Source: Bacteroidales bacterium (lineage in GTDB: Bacteria; Bacteroidota; Bacteroidia; Bacteroidales; ML635J-15). Taken from it: a stretch of 53,839 bases of DNA. Both the position numbers and the translations under genes were made by a program. The first letter of the stretch is position 1; every line of letters starts with the position of its first letter. Shown piece by piece: positions 34,789 to 43,402 of the stretch. The notes under the pieces are model-generated. The model saw only the letters and a program-made list of their open reading frames with translations. It made no database searches and had not been told where the DNA came from. The stretch spans positions 1 through 53,839 of the forward strand of contig JAQIBY010000098.1 in assembly GCA_027858835.1 (NCBI GenBank), read 5' to 3'.

Positions 34789-36036
34789 TTATCTCATTTT
34801 TAATGTGACAATCGTAAATACGGCCAGCAAAATGCTGACAATCCAAAAGCGGGTTACAATTTTTGCTTCGGGATATCCTTTTTTCTGATAATGATGATGC
34901 AAGGGTGACATCAGGAAAATTCTACGTCCTGTGCCAAATCGCTTTTTTGTGTATTTGAACCATGAAACCTGCAGCACAACACTTAAGCTTTCCATCAAAA
35001 AGACACCGCAGAGTATGGGAATTAAAAGTTCTTTACGGATAAGGATGGCAAATACGGCAATAATCCCCCCGATTGTCAGGCTCCCTGTATCTCCCATAAA
35101 AACTTGTGCCGGATAGGAATTATACCACAAAAATCCAATAGTTGCCCCAACAAAAGCACTCATGAAAACCACAAGTTCACCGACATTTGGGATGTACATA
35201 ATTTTGAGATAATCTGCCGCAATAAAGTTACCGGAAACGTATGCCAGCACCAGCAAAGTCGCACCGATAATTGCCGAGTTTCCGGTCGCCAATCCATCTA
35301 AGCCGTCAGTCAGGTTAGCGCCATTGGACACCCCAACAATAATGATAATTACGACCACAATAAATGCAATCCATGTCCAGATACCGGGTGAGTCCATAAA
35401 CCACACCAACCAACGATAATTCAATTCATTATTTTTCAGAAACGGAATGGTTGTGCGGGTTGATTTATGATCCACATAATCTGTGGTTTCTCCACCGTTC
35501 ACTTCAGAAACATTTGCCATGTTTTCGATTCCCATTTCAGGGGTAATGTCTTCCACACGGTCACGAACCACAGCTGAATCGGAGAAGTACAATGTTCCTC
35601 CGACAATCAATCCCAAACTAATTTGTCCGAGAATTTTAAATTTCCCTGCTAGTCCGGCTTTATTTTTTTTAAAAACTTTAATGTAATCATCGATAAACCC
35701 GATTGCACCAAGCCAAACCGTGGTAATAATCATGAGTATGATATAAATATTATCAAGCTTCGCGAATAAAAGTGTCGGCACGAGAATAGAAAGAATGATT
35801 ATTAGCCCACCCATTGTCGGGGTTCCTTTTTTCTGTAACTGCCCTTCTAGTCCTAAATCACGCACGGTTTCACCGATTTGCAAGCGCTGCAAATAATTAA
35901 TAATTCGTTTTCCGAAAATTAAGGACACGATTAGTGAGGTAATTACCGCAAGTCCCGCACGAAATGTAATGTATTCAAACATCCCCGCTCCCGGGACATC
36001 CAACTGATCTAAATATTTAAACAAGTAATAAAACAT
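34789..36036 (-). CDS. mraY: phospho-N-acetylmuramoyl-pentapeptide transferase
   Basis: MraY attaches phospho-MurNAc-pentapeptide to undecaprenyl phosphate to form lipid I. The 415-residue protein has ten or so membrane segments, the substrate motif [12 protein letters not shown] near residue 70, [23 protein letters not shown] with the paired aspartates near 115, [12 protein letters not shown] near 240, and [12 protein letters not shown] plus [13 protein letters not shown] near the end. It is about 50 residues longer than the E. coli protein because of an extra hydrophilic segment at about 165-215 (including [20 protein letters not shown]), an insertion typical of Bacteroidota. Confidence 0.97.
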   Translation of the reverse strand: MFYYLFKYLDQLDVPGAGMFEYITFRAGLAVITSLIVSLIFGKRIINYLQRLQIGETVRDLGLEGQLQKKGTPTMGGLIIILSILVPTLLFAKLDNIYIILMIITTVWLGAIGFIDDYIKVFKKNKAGLAGKFKILGQISLGLIVGGTLYFSDSAVVRDRVEDITPEMGIENMANVSEVNGGETTDYVDHKSTRTTIPFLKNNELNYRWLVWFMDSPGIWTWIAFIVVVIIIIVGVSNGANLTDGLDGLATGNSAIIGATLLVLAYVSGNFIAADYLKIMYIPNVGELVVFMSAFVGATIGFLWYNSYPAQVFMGDTGSLTIGGIIAVFAILIRKELLIPILCGVFLMESLSVVLQVSWFKYTKKRFGTGRRIFLMSPLHHHYQKKGYPEAKIVTRFWIVSILLAVFTIVTLKMR

Positions 36037-36039
36037 AAT

Positions 36040-37497
36040 TTAATTTTTTATCAATTCGCGAATAATTTCTCTATCATCAAAATGATGTTTCACATGATTA
36101 ATTTCCTGATATGTTTCGTGACCTTTTCCGGCGACAAGCACAAGGTCTCCGGGTTTTGCAAGCGACCATGCCACTTTAATTGCAGCTTTTCTGTCACTGA
36201 CACGTAAAACATTTGCTGCTTTATCTGCCGGGATACCATTTTCAATATCATCCAGAATTTTTTCGGGATCTTCCGTGCGCGGATTATCGGATGTCAGTAC
36301 TACTTTATTTGACCAGAGGGCTGCAATTTTCCCCATTTCAGGACGTTTAGCAGGATCACGATCCCCACCGGCACCTACAACCGAAATAATGGATTCACCT
36401 CCAAGTTTAAATTCATTAAGGGTTTGAAGCACATTTTTTAAGGCATCGGGCGTATGTGCATAATCTACAATTGCTGTTATTCCGCTTTCTGAGCGAATAC
36501 TTTCCATTCTTCCCTCAACTGATTTTAATTTGCTTAAATTGACAAGCATGTCATCTTTTTCTAACCCGAGAAGCCTAGCTGCGCCATAAACAGCCAATAA
36601 ATTTGATGCATTGTAAAGTCCGAGAAAAGGAGTCCAGATTTCCGTTCCGTCAATGAATAACTGCATGCCATGAAAATGCTTTTCTTCAATTTTTATTCTA
36701 AAATCAGACATGCATTTCAGTGAGTAGGATTTTTTTTCAGCTTTGCAATTTTGAATCATCACCGCTGCATTCTTATCATCCGTATTTACTAAGGCAAATG
36801 CTTCAGGCTTGAGTGAATCAAAAAGTGATTTTTTTGCAGTTAGATAAGCTTGAAAATCTTTGTGATAATCCAGATGATCATGGGATAAATTGGTGAAAAT
36901 TGCACCATCAAAATCCAGCCCTGCTACGCGCATTTGATCCAATGCATGAGAGCTTACCTCCATAAAACAATATTGACAACCTGCATCGAGCATTTTACGC
37001 ATTAATGCATTTATTTGTAAGGGATCTGGAGTTGTATGCGTGGCAGGAATTTCTTCAGTATGAATATAATTTCTGACCGTAGAAAGCAATCCGGCTTTAT
37101 ATCCGGACAATTCCATCAGTTGATACATTAAGGAGGCAATGGTAGTTTTTCCGTTCGTGCCGGTAACGCCCACCAATTTTAATTGAGCGGATGGATTTCC
37201 GTAAAAGTCAGATGCCAGTAATGCTAATGCTTCATGCGATGATACAACCTGAAAATAGGTGATTTTATTATGAAGCTGCTCCGGGAGATTCTCACAGACA
37301 ATACCGGCTGCACCGTTTTGAATTGCCTGCTCAACAAATTGATGTCCGTCAACCTGCGTTCCAGGTACCGCAACAAAAATCCCGTTTTTACAAATTTTTC
37401 GAGAGTCAAAATGCATATCGGTGTATTCGACATTTTCCCCTTCATGCAAGGCGGTGCAGTGCAAGATTGTCTTTATATGTTCATTATTCATACTCAT
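36040..37497 (-). CDS. murE: UDP-MurNAc-L-alanyl-D-glutamate-2,6-diaminopimelate ligase
   Basis: MurE adds the third stem-peptide residue. The 485-residue protein has an N-terminal domain with VPGTQVDGHQFVEQAI, the P-loop VGVTGTNGKTTIASLMYQL near residue 110, LSHDHLDYHKD near 205, and the specificity motif DNPR (SDNPRTEDPEKILDDI) near 402. DNPR marks meso-diaminopimelate-adding enzymes, as opposed to lysine-adding MurE, so the wall is probably of the DAP type. This agrees with the DAP-binding OmpA domains encoded in the window. It overlaps ftsI by four bases and is followed by mraY after three. Confidence 0.97.
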   Translation of the reverse strand: MSMNNEHIKTILHCTALHEGENVEYTDMHFDSRKICKNGIFVAVPGTQVDGHQFVEQAIQNGAAGIVCENLPEQLHNKITYFQVVSSHEALALLASDFYGNPSAQLKLVGVTGTNGKTTIASLMYQLMELSGYKAGLLSTVRNYIHTEEIPATHTTPDPLQINALMRKMLDAGCQYCFMEVSSHALDQMRVAGLDFDGAIFTNLSHDHLDYHKDFQAYLTAKKSLFDSLKPEAFALVNTDDKNAAVMIQNCKAEKKSYSLKCMSDFRIKIEEKHFHGMQLFIDGTEIWTPFLGLYNASNLLAVYGAARLLGLEKDDMLVNLSKLKSVEGRMESIRSESGITAIVDYAHTPDALKNVLQTLNEFKLGGESIISVVGAGGDRDPAKRPEMGKIAALWSNKVVLTSDNPRTEDPEKILDDIENGIPADKAANVLRVSDRKAAIKVAWSLAKPGDLVLVAGKGHETYQEINHVKHHFDDREIIRELIKN

Positions 37498-39596
37498 CCC
37501 AATTCAATTGTAATTATGTCACCTTCTCTTAATGTTTGACCGGGTTTTATTGATTGTCTGAAAACTTTCCCTCGTCCGTTTACTCTAACCACTAAGCCGA
37601 ATTCCTCAAGCACTTTTATTGCATCGCTGAGTCCCATTCCAACAACATTCGGCACTAATTGCTTATTACTGTAGTCACGTATATAATACATCAATTTATC
37701 ATCTTGATTGACAGGATATACCCACTGACAATTTCTCAATTCTCGCTCATCGTGAGGGATTTTCATAAAATCCAGTGTCGCATCCAATTTTCGTCTATCA
37801 GAAACTTTAACTAGAGGAATGTGAACCTCCGGCGAAACAACTGAATCTACAGCTTTCATTTCAGGATCAATCGCATGGATTTTATCTGCAACCGCACGAA
37901 ATACAGGACCAGCAACAATGTTTCCGTAATATCCGCCCTGCTTTGGATCATGGATAGTAACGATGCAAGAATATTTTGGTTCCTCTGCCGGGAAATATCC
38001 GACAAAAGATGATAAATAATGCTGCCGTTTATTTGCCTGTCCGTAATTGATTTGTGCAGTACCTGTTTTTCCGGCAATTTGATAATTGGTAGTATTTAAA
38101 TTCGTAGCCGTTCCCCGCAAGAGTACTCCCACCATCATTTTATGCACTTTTTGAATGGTTGAATGTGAACAGATTGAAGGATTTATCACCTGAACGGGAA
38201 ATTCATTTACAACATCTCCACGATAAGATAATGCTCTTGCAAAACGGGGTTTTACTTTTTTCCCATTATTTGCAACTGCATTATAAAACGCCAAAGTTTG
38301 CAAAGGTGTGATTTGCACTTCATACCCGATAGCCATCTGAGGCAAAGAAATTCCACTCCATCTCGGGTCGCCGGGATAGCGGATTAACGGTTCTGCCTCA
38401 CCGCGAATTGCAACCTCAAGTTTCTGATTTAAGCCGAGCTTATAAAGCCTATCCACAAAATGTTCGGGTCTATCTTTATAATTTTCGTAAATTACTTTTG
38501 AAATTCCGACATTTGAAGACTTCTCAAATGCTTCCTGAAAATTAATGGTTCCAAAGCCGCCTTCGTGCGAATCAACCATTCTGTGATTAAAATAATAATG
38601 TACACCTCTGCCTGTTTCAATCATATCATCGGGTGAGATGACATTATCTTCCAAAGCGACTATTACGGAGGCTAATTTAAAAGTAGAACCCGGGTCCGTT
38701 GCTTCACCAACGGCATAATTAAATGCTTCGTAAAAGATGTCATTTTGTGTTCGCTTCAGATTTGCAATCGCCAGAACATCGCCGGTTTGTACTTCCATGA
38801 CAACAACAGAACCGTGATCGGCATTATGTTTTCTAAGCTGACTTTCCAGTGCGGTTTCGGCAACATCCTGTATCCGAATATCGATGCTTGTGATTAAATC
38901 CAATCCATCTTGCGGTTCAATTTCTTTTCCATCATTTATCGGCATCCACAAATTACCGGCAACTTTTTGTTTGACAGCAAATCCTTCAATACCTCGCAGC
39001 TCACGATCAAAATAATCCTCTAAGCCGACCCCATTTCTACCGCCTTGTCTTACGGTTCCGATTGTCCGCTTTGCGAGCACTCCAAACGGGTGTTCACGTT
39101 CATTTCTTTGAAAATAAACAAATCCGCCTTTAAATCGTCCTTTACGAAAAACAGGACATGTTTTCAGTTGTTTTAACTGATCATAATTTGCACTGTAACT
39201 TAGTTGCACATAGCGATAACCCTTGTCTCTGGCATTGTGGAGTTTTGAGAGATAATAAGACGTTTCTTTTCCTAGTATTTCAGACAAACAGATAGCAAGG
39301 GAATCGATATTTTCCTGGAAAATCTTATCGGTAATCGGATCACAATTCGGATCCCAACCCACTTCGTAATAAGGGACAGAAGTTGCTAGTATGCGGCCGT
39401 CACGAGCACAAATATCCCCTCGCACGGGTTCAATAATGCTTTCGCGGACAACCTGTTTGCTGAGCGCTTCAATTTCTTCACGATCCGTAAACGCTTGCAA
39501 CACAATAACACGCCCAAACACAAGGACTCCAAGCAAGACTACGACTACGTAGACTAGTTTGATACGCCACATGATTTGTTTTTGTTCAGGCTTCAT
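37494..39596 (-). CDS. ftsI: penicillin-binding protein FtsI (PBP3-type) with C-terminal PASTA domain
   Basis: FtsI is the septal transpeptidase that cross-links new peptidoglycan. The 700-residue protein has one N-terminal membrane helix (KLVYVVVVLLGVLVFGRVIV), a dimerisation domain, and the transpeptidase domain with active-site box GSTFK near residue 302, SSN near 360 and AGKTGTAQ near 512. The last 60 residues (VPNVVGMGLSDAIKVLEEFG ... GQTLREGDIITIEL) are a PASTA domain, absent from E. coli FtsI but usual in Bacteroidota. The catalytic Ser and all three motifs are intact. It overlaps ftsL and murE by four bases each. Confidence 0.96.
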   Translation of the reverse strand: MKPEQKQIMWRIKLVYVVVVLLGVLVFGRVIVLQAFTDREEIEALSKQVVRESIIEPVRGDICARDGRILATSVPYYEVGWDPNCDPITDKIFQENIDSLAICLSEILGKETSYYLSKLHNARDKGYRYVQLSYSANYDQLKQLKTCPVFRKGRFKGGFVYFQRNEREHPFGVLAKRTIGTVRQGGRNGVGLEDYFDRELRGIEGFAVKQKVAGNLWMPINDGKEIEPQDGLDLITSIDIRIQDVAETALESQLRKHNADHGSVVVMEVQTGDVLAIANLKRTQNDIFYEAFNYAVGEATDPGSTFKLASVIVALEDNVISPDDMIETGRGVHYYFNHRMVDSHEGGFGTINFQEAFEKSSNVGISKVIYENYKDRPEHFVDRLYKLGLNQKLEVAIRGEAEPLIRYPGDPRWSGISLPQMAIGYEVQITPLQTLAFYNAVANNGKKVKPRFARALSYRGDVVNEFPVQVINPSICSHSTIQKVHKMMVGVLLRGTATNLNTTNYQIAGKTGTAQINYGQANKRQHYLSSFVGYFPAEEPKYSCIVTIHDPKQGGYYGNIVAGPVFRAVADKIHAIDPEMKAVDSVVSPEVHIPLVKVSDRRKLDATLDFMKIPHDERELRNCQWVYPVNQDDKLMYYIRDYSNKQLVPNVVGMGLSDAIKVLEEFGLVVRVNGRGKVFRQSIKPGQTLREGDIITIELG

Positions 39597-39958
39597 TCTT
39601 CGGTATAATTAATTTTTATTGGAGGCTCATCCGATACTTTCAAATCAGACTCATATTGTTCTAATCTCTTTACCACTTCATGCTGTCTGGATTTTGACAT
39701 CAACATAGACTGCACAGTAATTTTTTCTGATCGCAACTCGCGAATTTCTTTTCGTGTTTCTTCGGTTTTGACAAAAACTTTTTCTGCATGATATCGGTTT
39801 GCAATAAAAATAAGTGCCAGTAAGGCGAGAAAGATGATAAAGGGAATCTGATTGATGACAACATCTTTCATCAATAAGCTGCCGTCCAAAATTGCTTTTG
39901 CATTTTCGCGCAATTTCGGATCGAGTTTTCTCCTTTGTTTTTCTTTTTTCTCAGCCAC
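39593..39958 (-). CDS. ftsL: FtsL-like division protein
   Basis: The 121-residue bitopic protein has a basic cytoplasmic start (EKKEKQRRKLDPKLRENAKAILDG), a membrane helix at about 38-56 (IPFIIFLALLALIFIANRY), and an extracytoplasmic coiled coil (KTEETRKEIRELRSEKITVQSMLMSKSRQHEVVKRLEQYE). FtsL forms a complex with FtsB and FtsQ and activates FtsWI. Sequence is poorly conserved in the family, so the call relies on topology, size and the position between rsmH and ftsI, where FtsL is always found. A FtsB role cannot be excluded. Confidence 0.88.
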   Translation of the reverse strand: MAEKKEKQRRKLDPKLRENAKAILDGSLLMKDVVINQIPFIIFLALLALIFIANRYHAEKVFVKTEETRKEIRELRSEKITVQSMLMSKSRQHEVVKRLEQYESDLKVSDEPPIKINYTEE

Positions 39959-39960
39959 AA

Positions 39961-40857
39961 TTATTTTCGTTCTGCGACACGCATTTTCACACTACGAGCA
40001 CGCGGATTTCTTTCAATTTCTTCAGCATCGGCAACAATAGGTTTCCGTGTAATTTGCTGAAAAGGTGATTCAACATTTCCGTAAAAATCTTTATTTATTT
40101 TCCCCTCGAGATTCCCGGAGCGTATCAAGTTTTTCACCATGCGATCCTCCAAAGAATGATATGACAAGACAACTAATTTTCCACCAGGACGGATAACATC
40201 TGCCATTTGCATTAACATCTCCTCGAGGGCCTGCATTTCCTGATTCAGCTCAATTCGAAGCGCTTGAAAAACTTGCGCTAAAAATTTATTTCGTTTTGCA
40301 GGCAACACGTGATCTGATGCAATTTTTGCTAAATCGCCGGTGGTTTTAACAGGCTGGTTATGACGAGTTTTAACCAAATGACTCACAAAACTAACAGGCG
40401 ATTTTATTTCTCCGTACTCACGAAAAATGCGAAGCAAAGCATCCCGGCTATAATCGTTCACAATATCTGCCGCAGTTTGGCTTGCTTGCTGATTCATTCG
40501 CATGTCCAGTGGTGTATCCCAGCGAAAACTAAATCCCCTAACATCGTGATCAATTTGCCTTGATGAAATTCCTAAATCTGCCAAAACTCCGTCCACCGGC
40601 AAAGCATCGTAATAGCGCAGAAAATTAGTAACGTAACGAAAATTCGCCATAATCAACTGAAAGCGTGAGTCATCCAATTGATTTTCGAGCACGGCTTGAT
40701 CCTGATCAAAACCGAACAAACGCCCCTTTTTCAATCGAGAGAGCATCTCAGCAGAGTGTCCACCTCCTCCGAAAGTAAGGTCAACATAAATTCCATCAGG
40801 AACAATGTCCAATGCATCAACAGAGGGCTTTAATAAAACAGCTTCATGATATTTCAT
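39961..40857 (-). CDS. rsmH: 16S rRNA m4C1402 methyltransferase RsmH (MraW)
   Basis: RsmH methylates N4 of C1402 in 16S rRNA with S-adenosylmethionine. The 298-residue protein opens with YHEAVLLKPSVDAL and the SAM-binding motif YVDLTFGGGGHSAEMLSRL near residue 26, then has VDGVLADLGISSRQIDHDVRGFSFRWDTPLDMRM near 88, and VVLSYHSLEDRMVKNLI plus NPRARSVKMRVAER at the end, all family hallmarks. It follows mraZ with a four-base overlap, the canonical order. Confidence 0.97.
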   Translation of the reverse strand: MKYHEAVLLKPSVDALDIVPDGIYVDLTFGGGGHSAEMLSRLKKGRLFGFDQDQAVLENQLDDSRFQLIMANFRYVTNFLRYYDALPVDGVLADLGISSRQIDHDVRGFSFRWDTPLDMRMNQQASQTAADIVNDYSRDALLRIFREYGEIKSPVSFVSHLVKTRHNQPVKTTGDLAKIASDHVLPAKRNKFLAQVFQALRIELNQEMQALEEMLMQMADVIRPGGKLVVLSYHSLEDRMVKNLIRSGNLEGKINKDFYGNVESPFQQITRKPIVADAEEIERNPRARSVKMRVAERK

Positions 40858-41315
40858 TCGTCATCAAAGAGATTTTCAGATTGACCTAATAATTTTTCAG
40901 CAAGCGACCCGAAATCATCCGGTTGGCTCATGTTATTCCATGAATCCAATGACCATATTTCGATTTTTCTGTCAAGTCCTGCAAAAACAAGGTCTTTCTC
41001 TGCATTAATCTCAGTGATTAAGCGTTTTGGCAAAAGGAGCCGATTATTTGCATCCAAAAACAATTCCGCAGTTCCGCGATAAAATTGTCTCATAAATACC
41101 GCATGCTCCTTATTGTAAGGATTAAGCCGTTTTTGCAAAATGGAATTTTCTCTATCCCACTCAGCCATAGGGTACAACACAAGACATTGTTCAAAAATAT
41201 CCCGCTTTAGCACAAAACCCTTGTCCTCTGCCCCTTTCATCTGTCTTTTTAAAACAGCAGGAAAGAGCACACGACTGCGTGCATCAAGCTTTACTATGTG
41301 TTCACCTACAAACAT
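40854..41315 (-). CDS. mraZ: transcription regulator MraZ
   Basis: MraZ is a DNA-binding protein made of two SpoVT-AbrB-like halves that represses its own dcw operon in the bacteria where it has been studied. The 153-residue protein shows the first half with KLDARSRVLFPAVLKRQM near residue 9 and the second with LDANNRLLLPKRLIT near 88, each carrying the D-x-x-x-R signature. It is the first gene of the 14-gene division/wall operon. A row of TGGGA boxes with 10-base spacing lies 45-79 bases before its start, which is the arrangement MraZ is known to bind. Confidence 0.96.
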   Translation of the reverse strand: MFVGEHIVKLDARSRVLFPAVLKRQMKGAEDKGFVLKRDIFEQCLVLYPMAEWDRENSILQKRLNPYNKEHAVFMRQFYRGTAELFLDANNRLLLPKRLITEINAEKDLVFAGLDRKIEIWSLDSWNNMSQPDDFGSLAEKLLGQSENLFDDE

Positions 41316-41359
41316 TTTTTCAAGTCGCTATACTTTGAACTGTAAAAGTAAAAAATATT

Positions 41360-41394
41360 TCCCATTTTTTTACACAATTTCCCATAATTTCCCA
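41360..41394 (-). promoter_or_regulatory. MraZ-box array before the dcw operon
   Basis: Read on the minus strand, TGGGA occurs at 41394-41390, 41384-41380 and 41364-41360. The place between the second and third (41374-41370) holds TGTAA, so four boxes follow one another at exactly 10-base steps with one degenerate member. TGGGN repeats separated by five bases are the known MraZ operator in E. coli and Mycoplasma. Confidence 0.7.
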
Positions 41395-41518
41395 TTTTGT
41401 TGATAACTTTTTCAATCTGAACTGATTAAGACCCCTCCGAATGCGTTAATAATTATTGGATTGCGAGAAGATTTCCATAAATGGGAGAAGATTTGTATTT
41501 TTGGTGAAAATTAGGAGC

Positions 41519-42352
41519 ATGACAAATCAGGACAAAAAAACGGAAGCCCTCCAAATTGATTTGGATGAGATTTTAAGAAATAAAACAGGAAAGCGCAAAG
41601 TTCCCAGCATTGTCGTTTCAATATTAAAACGCATTGTTCACCAAAACTTTATCAATGGTTTTTTACTACGACATCATGACAAAGAGGGCATTGAATGGTC
41701 AAAAGCATTTTTAGGTGAATTTGACATAAAAATAAAGACTCACGGGGAAGAAAACATCCCTAATTCGGGTCGATTTATTTTTGTAGCGAACCATCCCATG
41801 GGCGGCACCGAAAGCCATGTTTTCATGAAAGTTGTGACCGATCATTTTTCAAACATAAAATTTCCGGTAAACGACCTGTTGATGGAACTGAAACCTATGC
41901 ACTCACTCTTCCTTCCGATTAATAAATTCGGGACACAACAGAAAAAGAACATCCAACTTTTAAACGATACCTTCGAATCAGATGCTCAGATTTTAATTTT
42001 TCCGGCAGGACTGGCGTCTCGAAAAATCAAGGGAAAGGTTCAGGATTTAGATTGGAAGAAAACCTTTATTACCAAGGCATTACAAACAAAACGCGACGTA
42101 ATTCCGGTGTATATTGAAGGAAGGAATTCAAACTTTTTTTACAACTTGGCGAATCTCCGGAAGTGGCTGGGCATCAAGTTTAACGTAGAAATGCTTTTTT
42201 TACCCGGCGAAGTTTTAAAACAAAGAGGTGTTACTATTTGTTTACATTTTGGTAAGCCTGTGTCGTACACCCAATTTGATCGTTCGAAATCTCATAAAGC
42301 TTGGGCAGACGAAATTAGAAATCAATTATATTCGATGCAGGACAAAAAATAA
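41519..42352 (+). CDS. O-acyltransferase of the lysophosphatidic-acid acyltransferase type, GlsA-like
   Basis: From the ATG at 41519 the protein has 277 residues; a TTG frame from 41456 is less likely because it would cover the region holding a TATTTTTG box (41496-41503). Acyltransferase block I has the variant form FVANHPMGGTESH near residue 95 (the HxxxxE/D catalytic pair as H-P-M-G-G-T-E), and IFPAGLASRKIKG is block III. It is followed after 35 bases by a GNAT-type N-acyltransferase. In Bacteroides an adjacent O-/N-acyltransferase pair (GlsA/GlsB) makes glycine lipids, and in other bacteria OlsA/OlsB make ornithine lipids. The product here is thus probably an acylated amino-acid lipid; which amino acid is unknown. 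Confidence 0.82.
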   Translation: MTNQDKKTEALQIDLDEILRNKTGKRKVPSIVVSILKRIVHQNFINGFLLRHHDKEGIEWSKAFLGEFDIKIKTHGEENIPNSGRFIFVANHPMGGTESHVFMKVVTDHFSNIKFPVNDLLMELKPMHSLFLPINKFGTQQKKNIQLLNDTFESDAQILIFPAGLASRKIKGKVQDLDWKKTFITKALQTKRDVIPVYIEGRNSNFFYNLANLRKWLGIKFNVEMLFLPGEVLKQRGVTICLHFGKPVSYTQFDRSKSHKAWADEIRNQLYSMQDKK

Positions 42353-42387
42353 AGGTTTAATTATTAAATTTGCAAAAAAGAAATTCA

Positions 42388-43296
42388 ATGGAAACCATCA
42401 TTCCGGCAATTGACAGAGCAGTATTAGTGTCAGAATTAAGCAAAGAACGCTTTCTCCGAAATTCAAATTACGGGAAGTCTGAGTTATATGTCGTCAATCA
42501 TGAAAATGCACCCAATGTTTTGCGTGAAATTGGCAGGCTCAGAGAAGTAACATTTCGCGAAGCCGGCGGTGGGACGGGAAAATCTTGTGATATTGACAAA
42601 TATGACACAGCAGATGTACCTTACACACAATTAATCGTCTGGGATCCAGAAGATCAAGAAATTATCGGAGGCTATCGCTACATATGTGGAGAGAATATTA
42701 CGCATGATTATAAAAACCTACTAGCGACTACCCAGTTATTTAATTTTTCCGACGAATTTCTTCGCGATTACCTTCCGCATACCATTGAACTCGGGAGATC
42801 GTTTGTACAACCCCGCTATCAATTTCAAAACAATCGTAAAAAAGGGCTTTACGCATTAGATAATCTTTGGGACGGACTCGGTGCATTAATTGTAAGAAAT
42901 CCTGAAATGAAATTTTTCTTCGGGAAAATCACCATGTATAAACACTTCAATATTGAAGCCAGAAACATGATTCTCACTTTCTTACATCTATATTTTCCCA
43001 ACAAAAAGCAACTCATGCTGGCAAAAAAGCCTATATTTAGTCCAACAGCGGCTGATTTAGAGCCATTTGAAGGGGATAATTATCAAAAAGATTACGCCAT
43101 GCTTTCACAAAAAGTGCGAGCTCTCGGTGAAAACATTCCTCCATTATTTAATGCGTATATGAATTTGTCTCCATCTATGCAAAGTTTCGGTACAGTTGAA
43201 AATCAGCACTTTGGCGGAGTAGAAGAAACCGGAATTATGATTACTATTCATGATATCTACGAAAGTAAAAAAGAACGTCACATAAAATCACTTTAA
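42388..43296 (+). CDS. GNAT-fold N-acyltransferase, GlsB/OlsB-like
   Basis: The 302-residue protein (start METIIPAIDRAVLVSELSKE at 42388, not the TTG at 42370) belongs to the GNAT family N-acyltransferases used for aminolipid synthesis, formerly annotated as hemolysins. Typical segments are LREVTFREAGGGTGKSCDIDKYD near residue 50, YTQLIVWDPEDQEIIGGYRYICGE near 75, and IELGRSFVQPRYQFQNNRKKGLYALDNLWDGLGALI near 130-165. Such enzymes join a 3-hydroxy fatty acid to the amine of glycine or ornithine; the partner O-acyltransferase upstream adds the second chain. Glycine is favoured by analogy with Bacteroides, not shown by sequence. Confidence 0.85.
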   Translation: METIIPAIDRAVLVSELSKERFLRNSNYGKSELYVVNHENAPNVLREIGRLREVTFREAGGGTGKSCDIDKYDTADVPYTQLIVWDPEDQEIIGGYRYICGENITHDYKNLLATTQLFNFSDEFLRDYLPHTIELGRSFVQPRYQFQNNRKKGLYALDNLWDGLGALIVRNPEMKFFFGKITMYKHFNIEARNMILTFLHLYFPNKKQLMLAKKPIFSPTAADLEPFEGDNYQKDYAMLSQKVRALGENIPPLFNAYMNLSPSMQSFGTVENQHFGGVEETGIMITIHDIYESKKERHIKSL

Positions 43297-43402
43297 GCAA
43301 AATGAATTCGACAATTTGGCGCAAATTTTGTTTAGAAAATCTATAAATCTAAATAATAAAATTATTTTTGATAAGTTATTACTAAGACAAATAGCGCTGT
43401 CA

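Noticed and set aside
31185-39958. Missing ddl and murB genes in the dcw operon as a sign of rearrangement
   Set aside because: Bacteroidota dcw clusters commonly lack these genes at this place, and the spacing and overlaps here are intact.
41472-41506. A further TGGGA (41482-41486) on the plus strand near the acyltransferase start as a second MraZ site
   Set aside because: Sequences 10 bases on either side do not continue the TGGGN pattern, so a single box is not enough.
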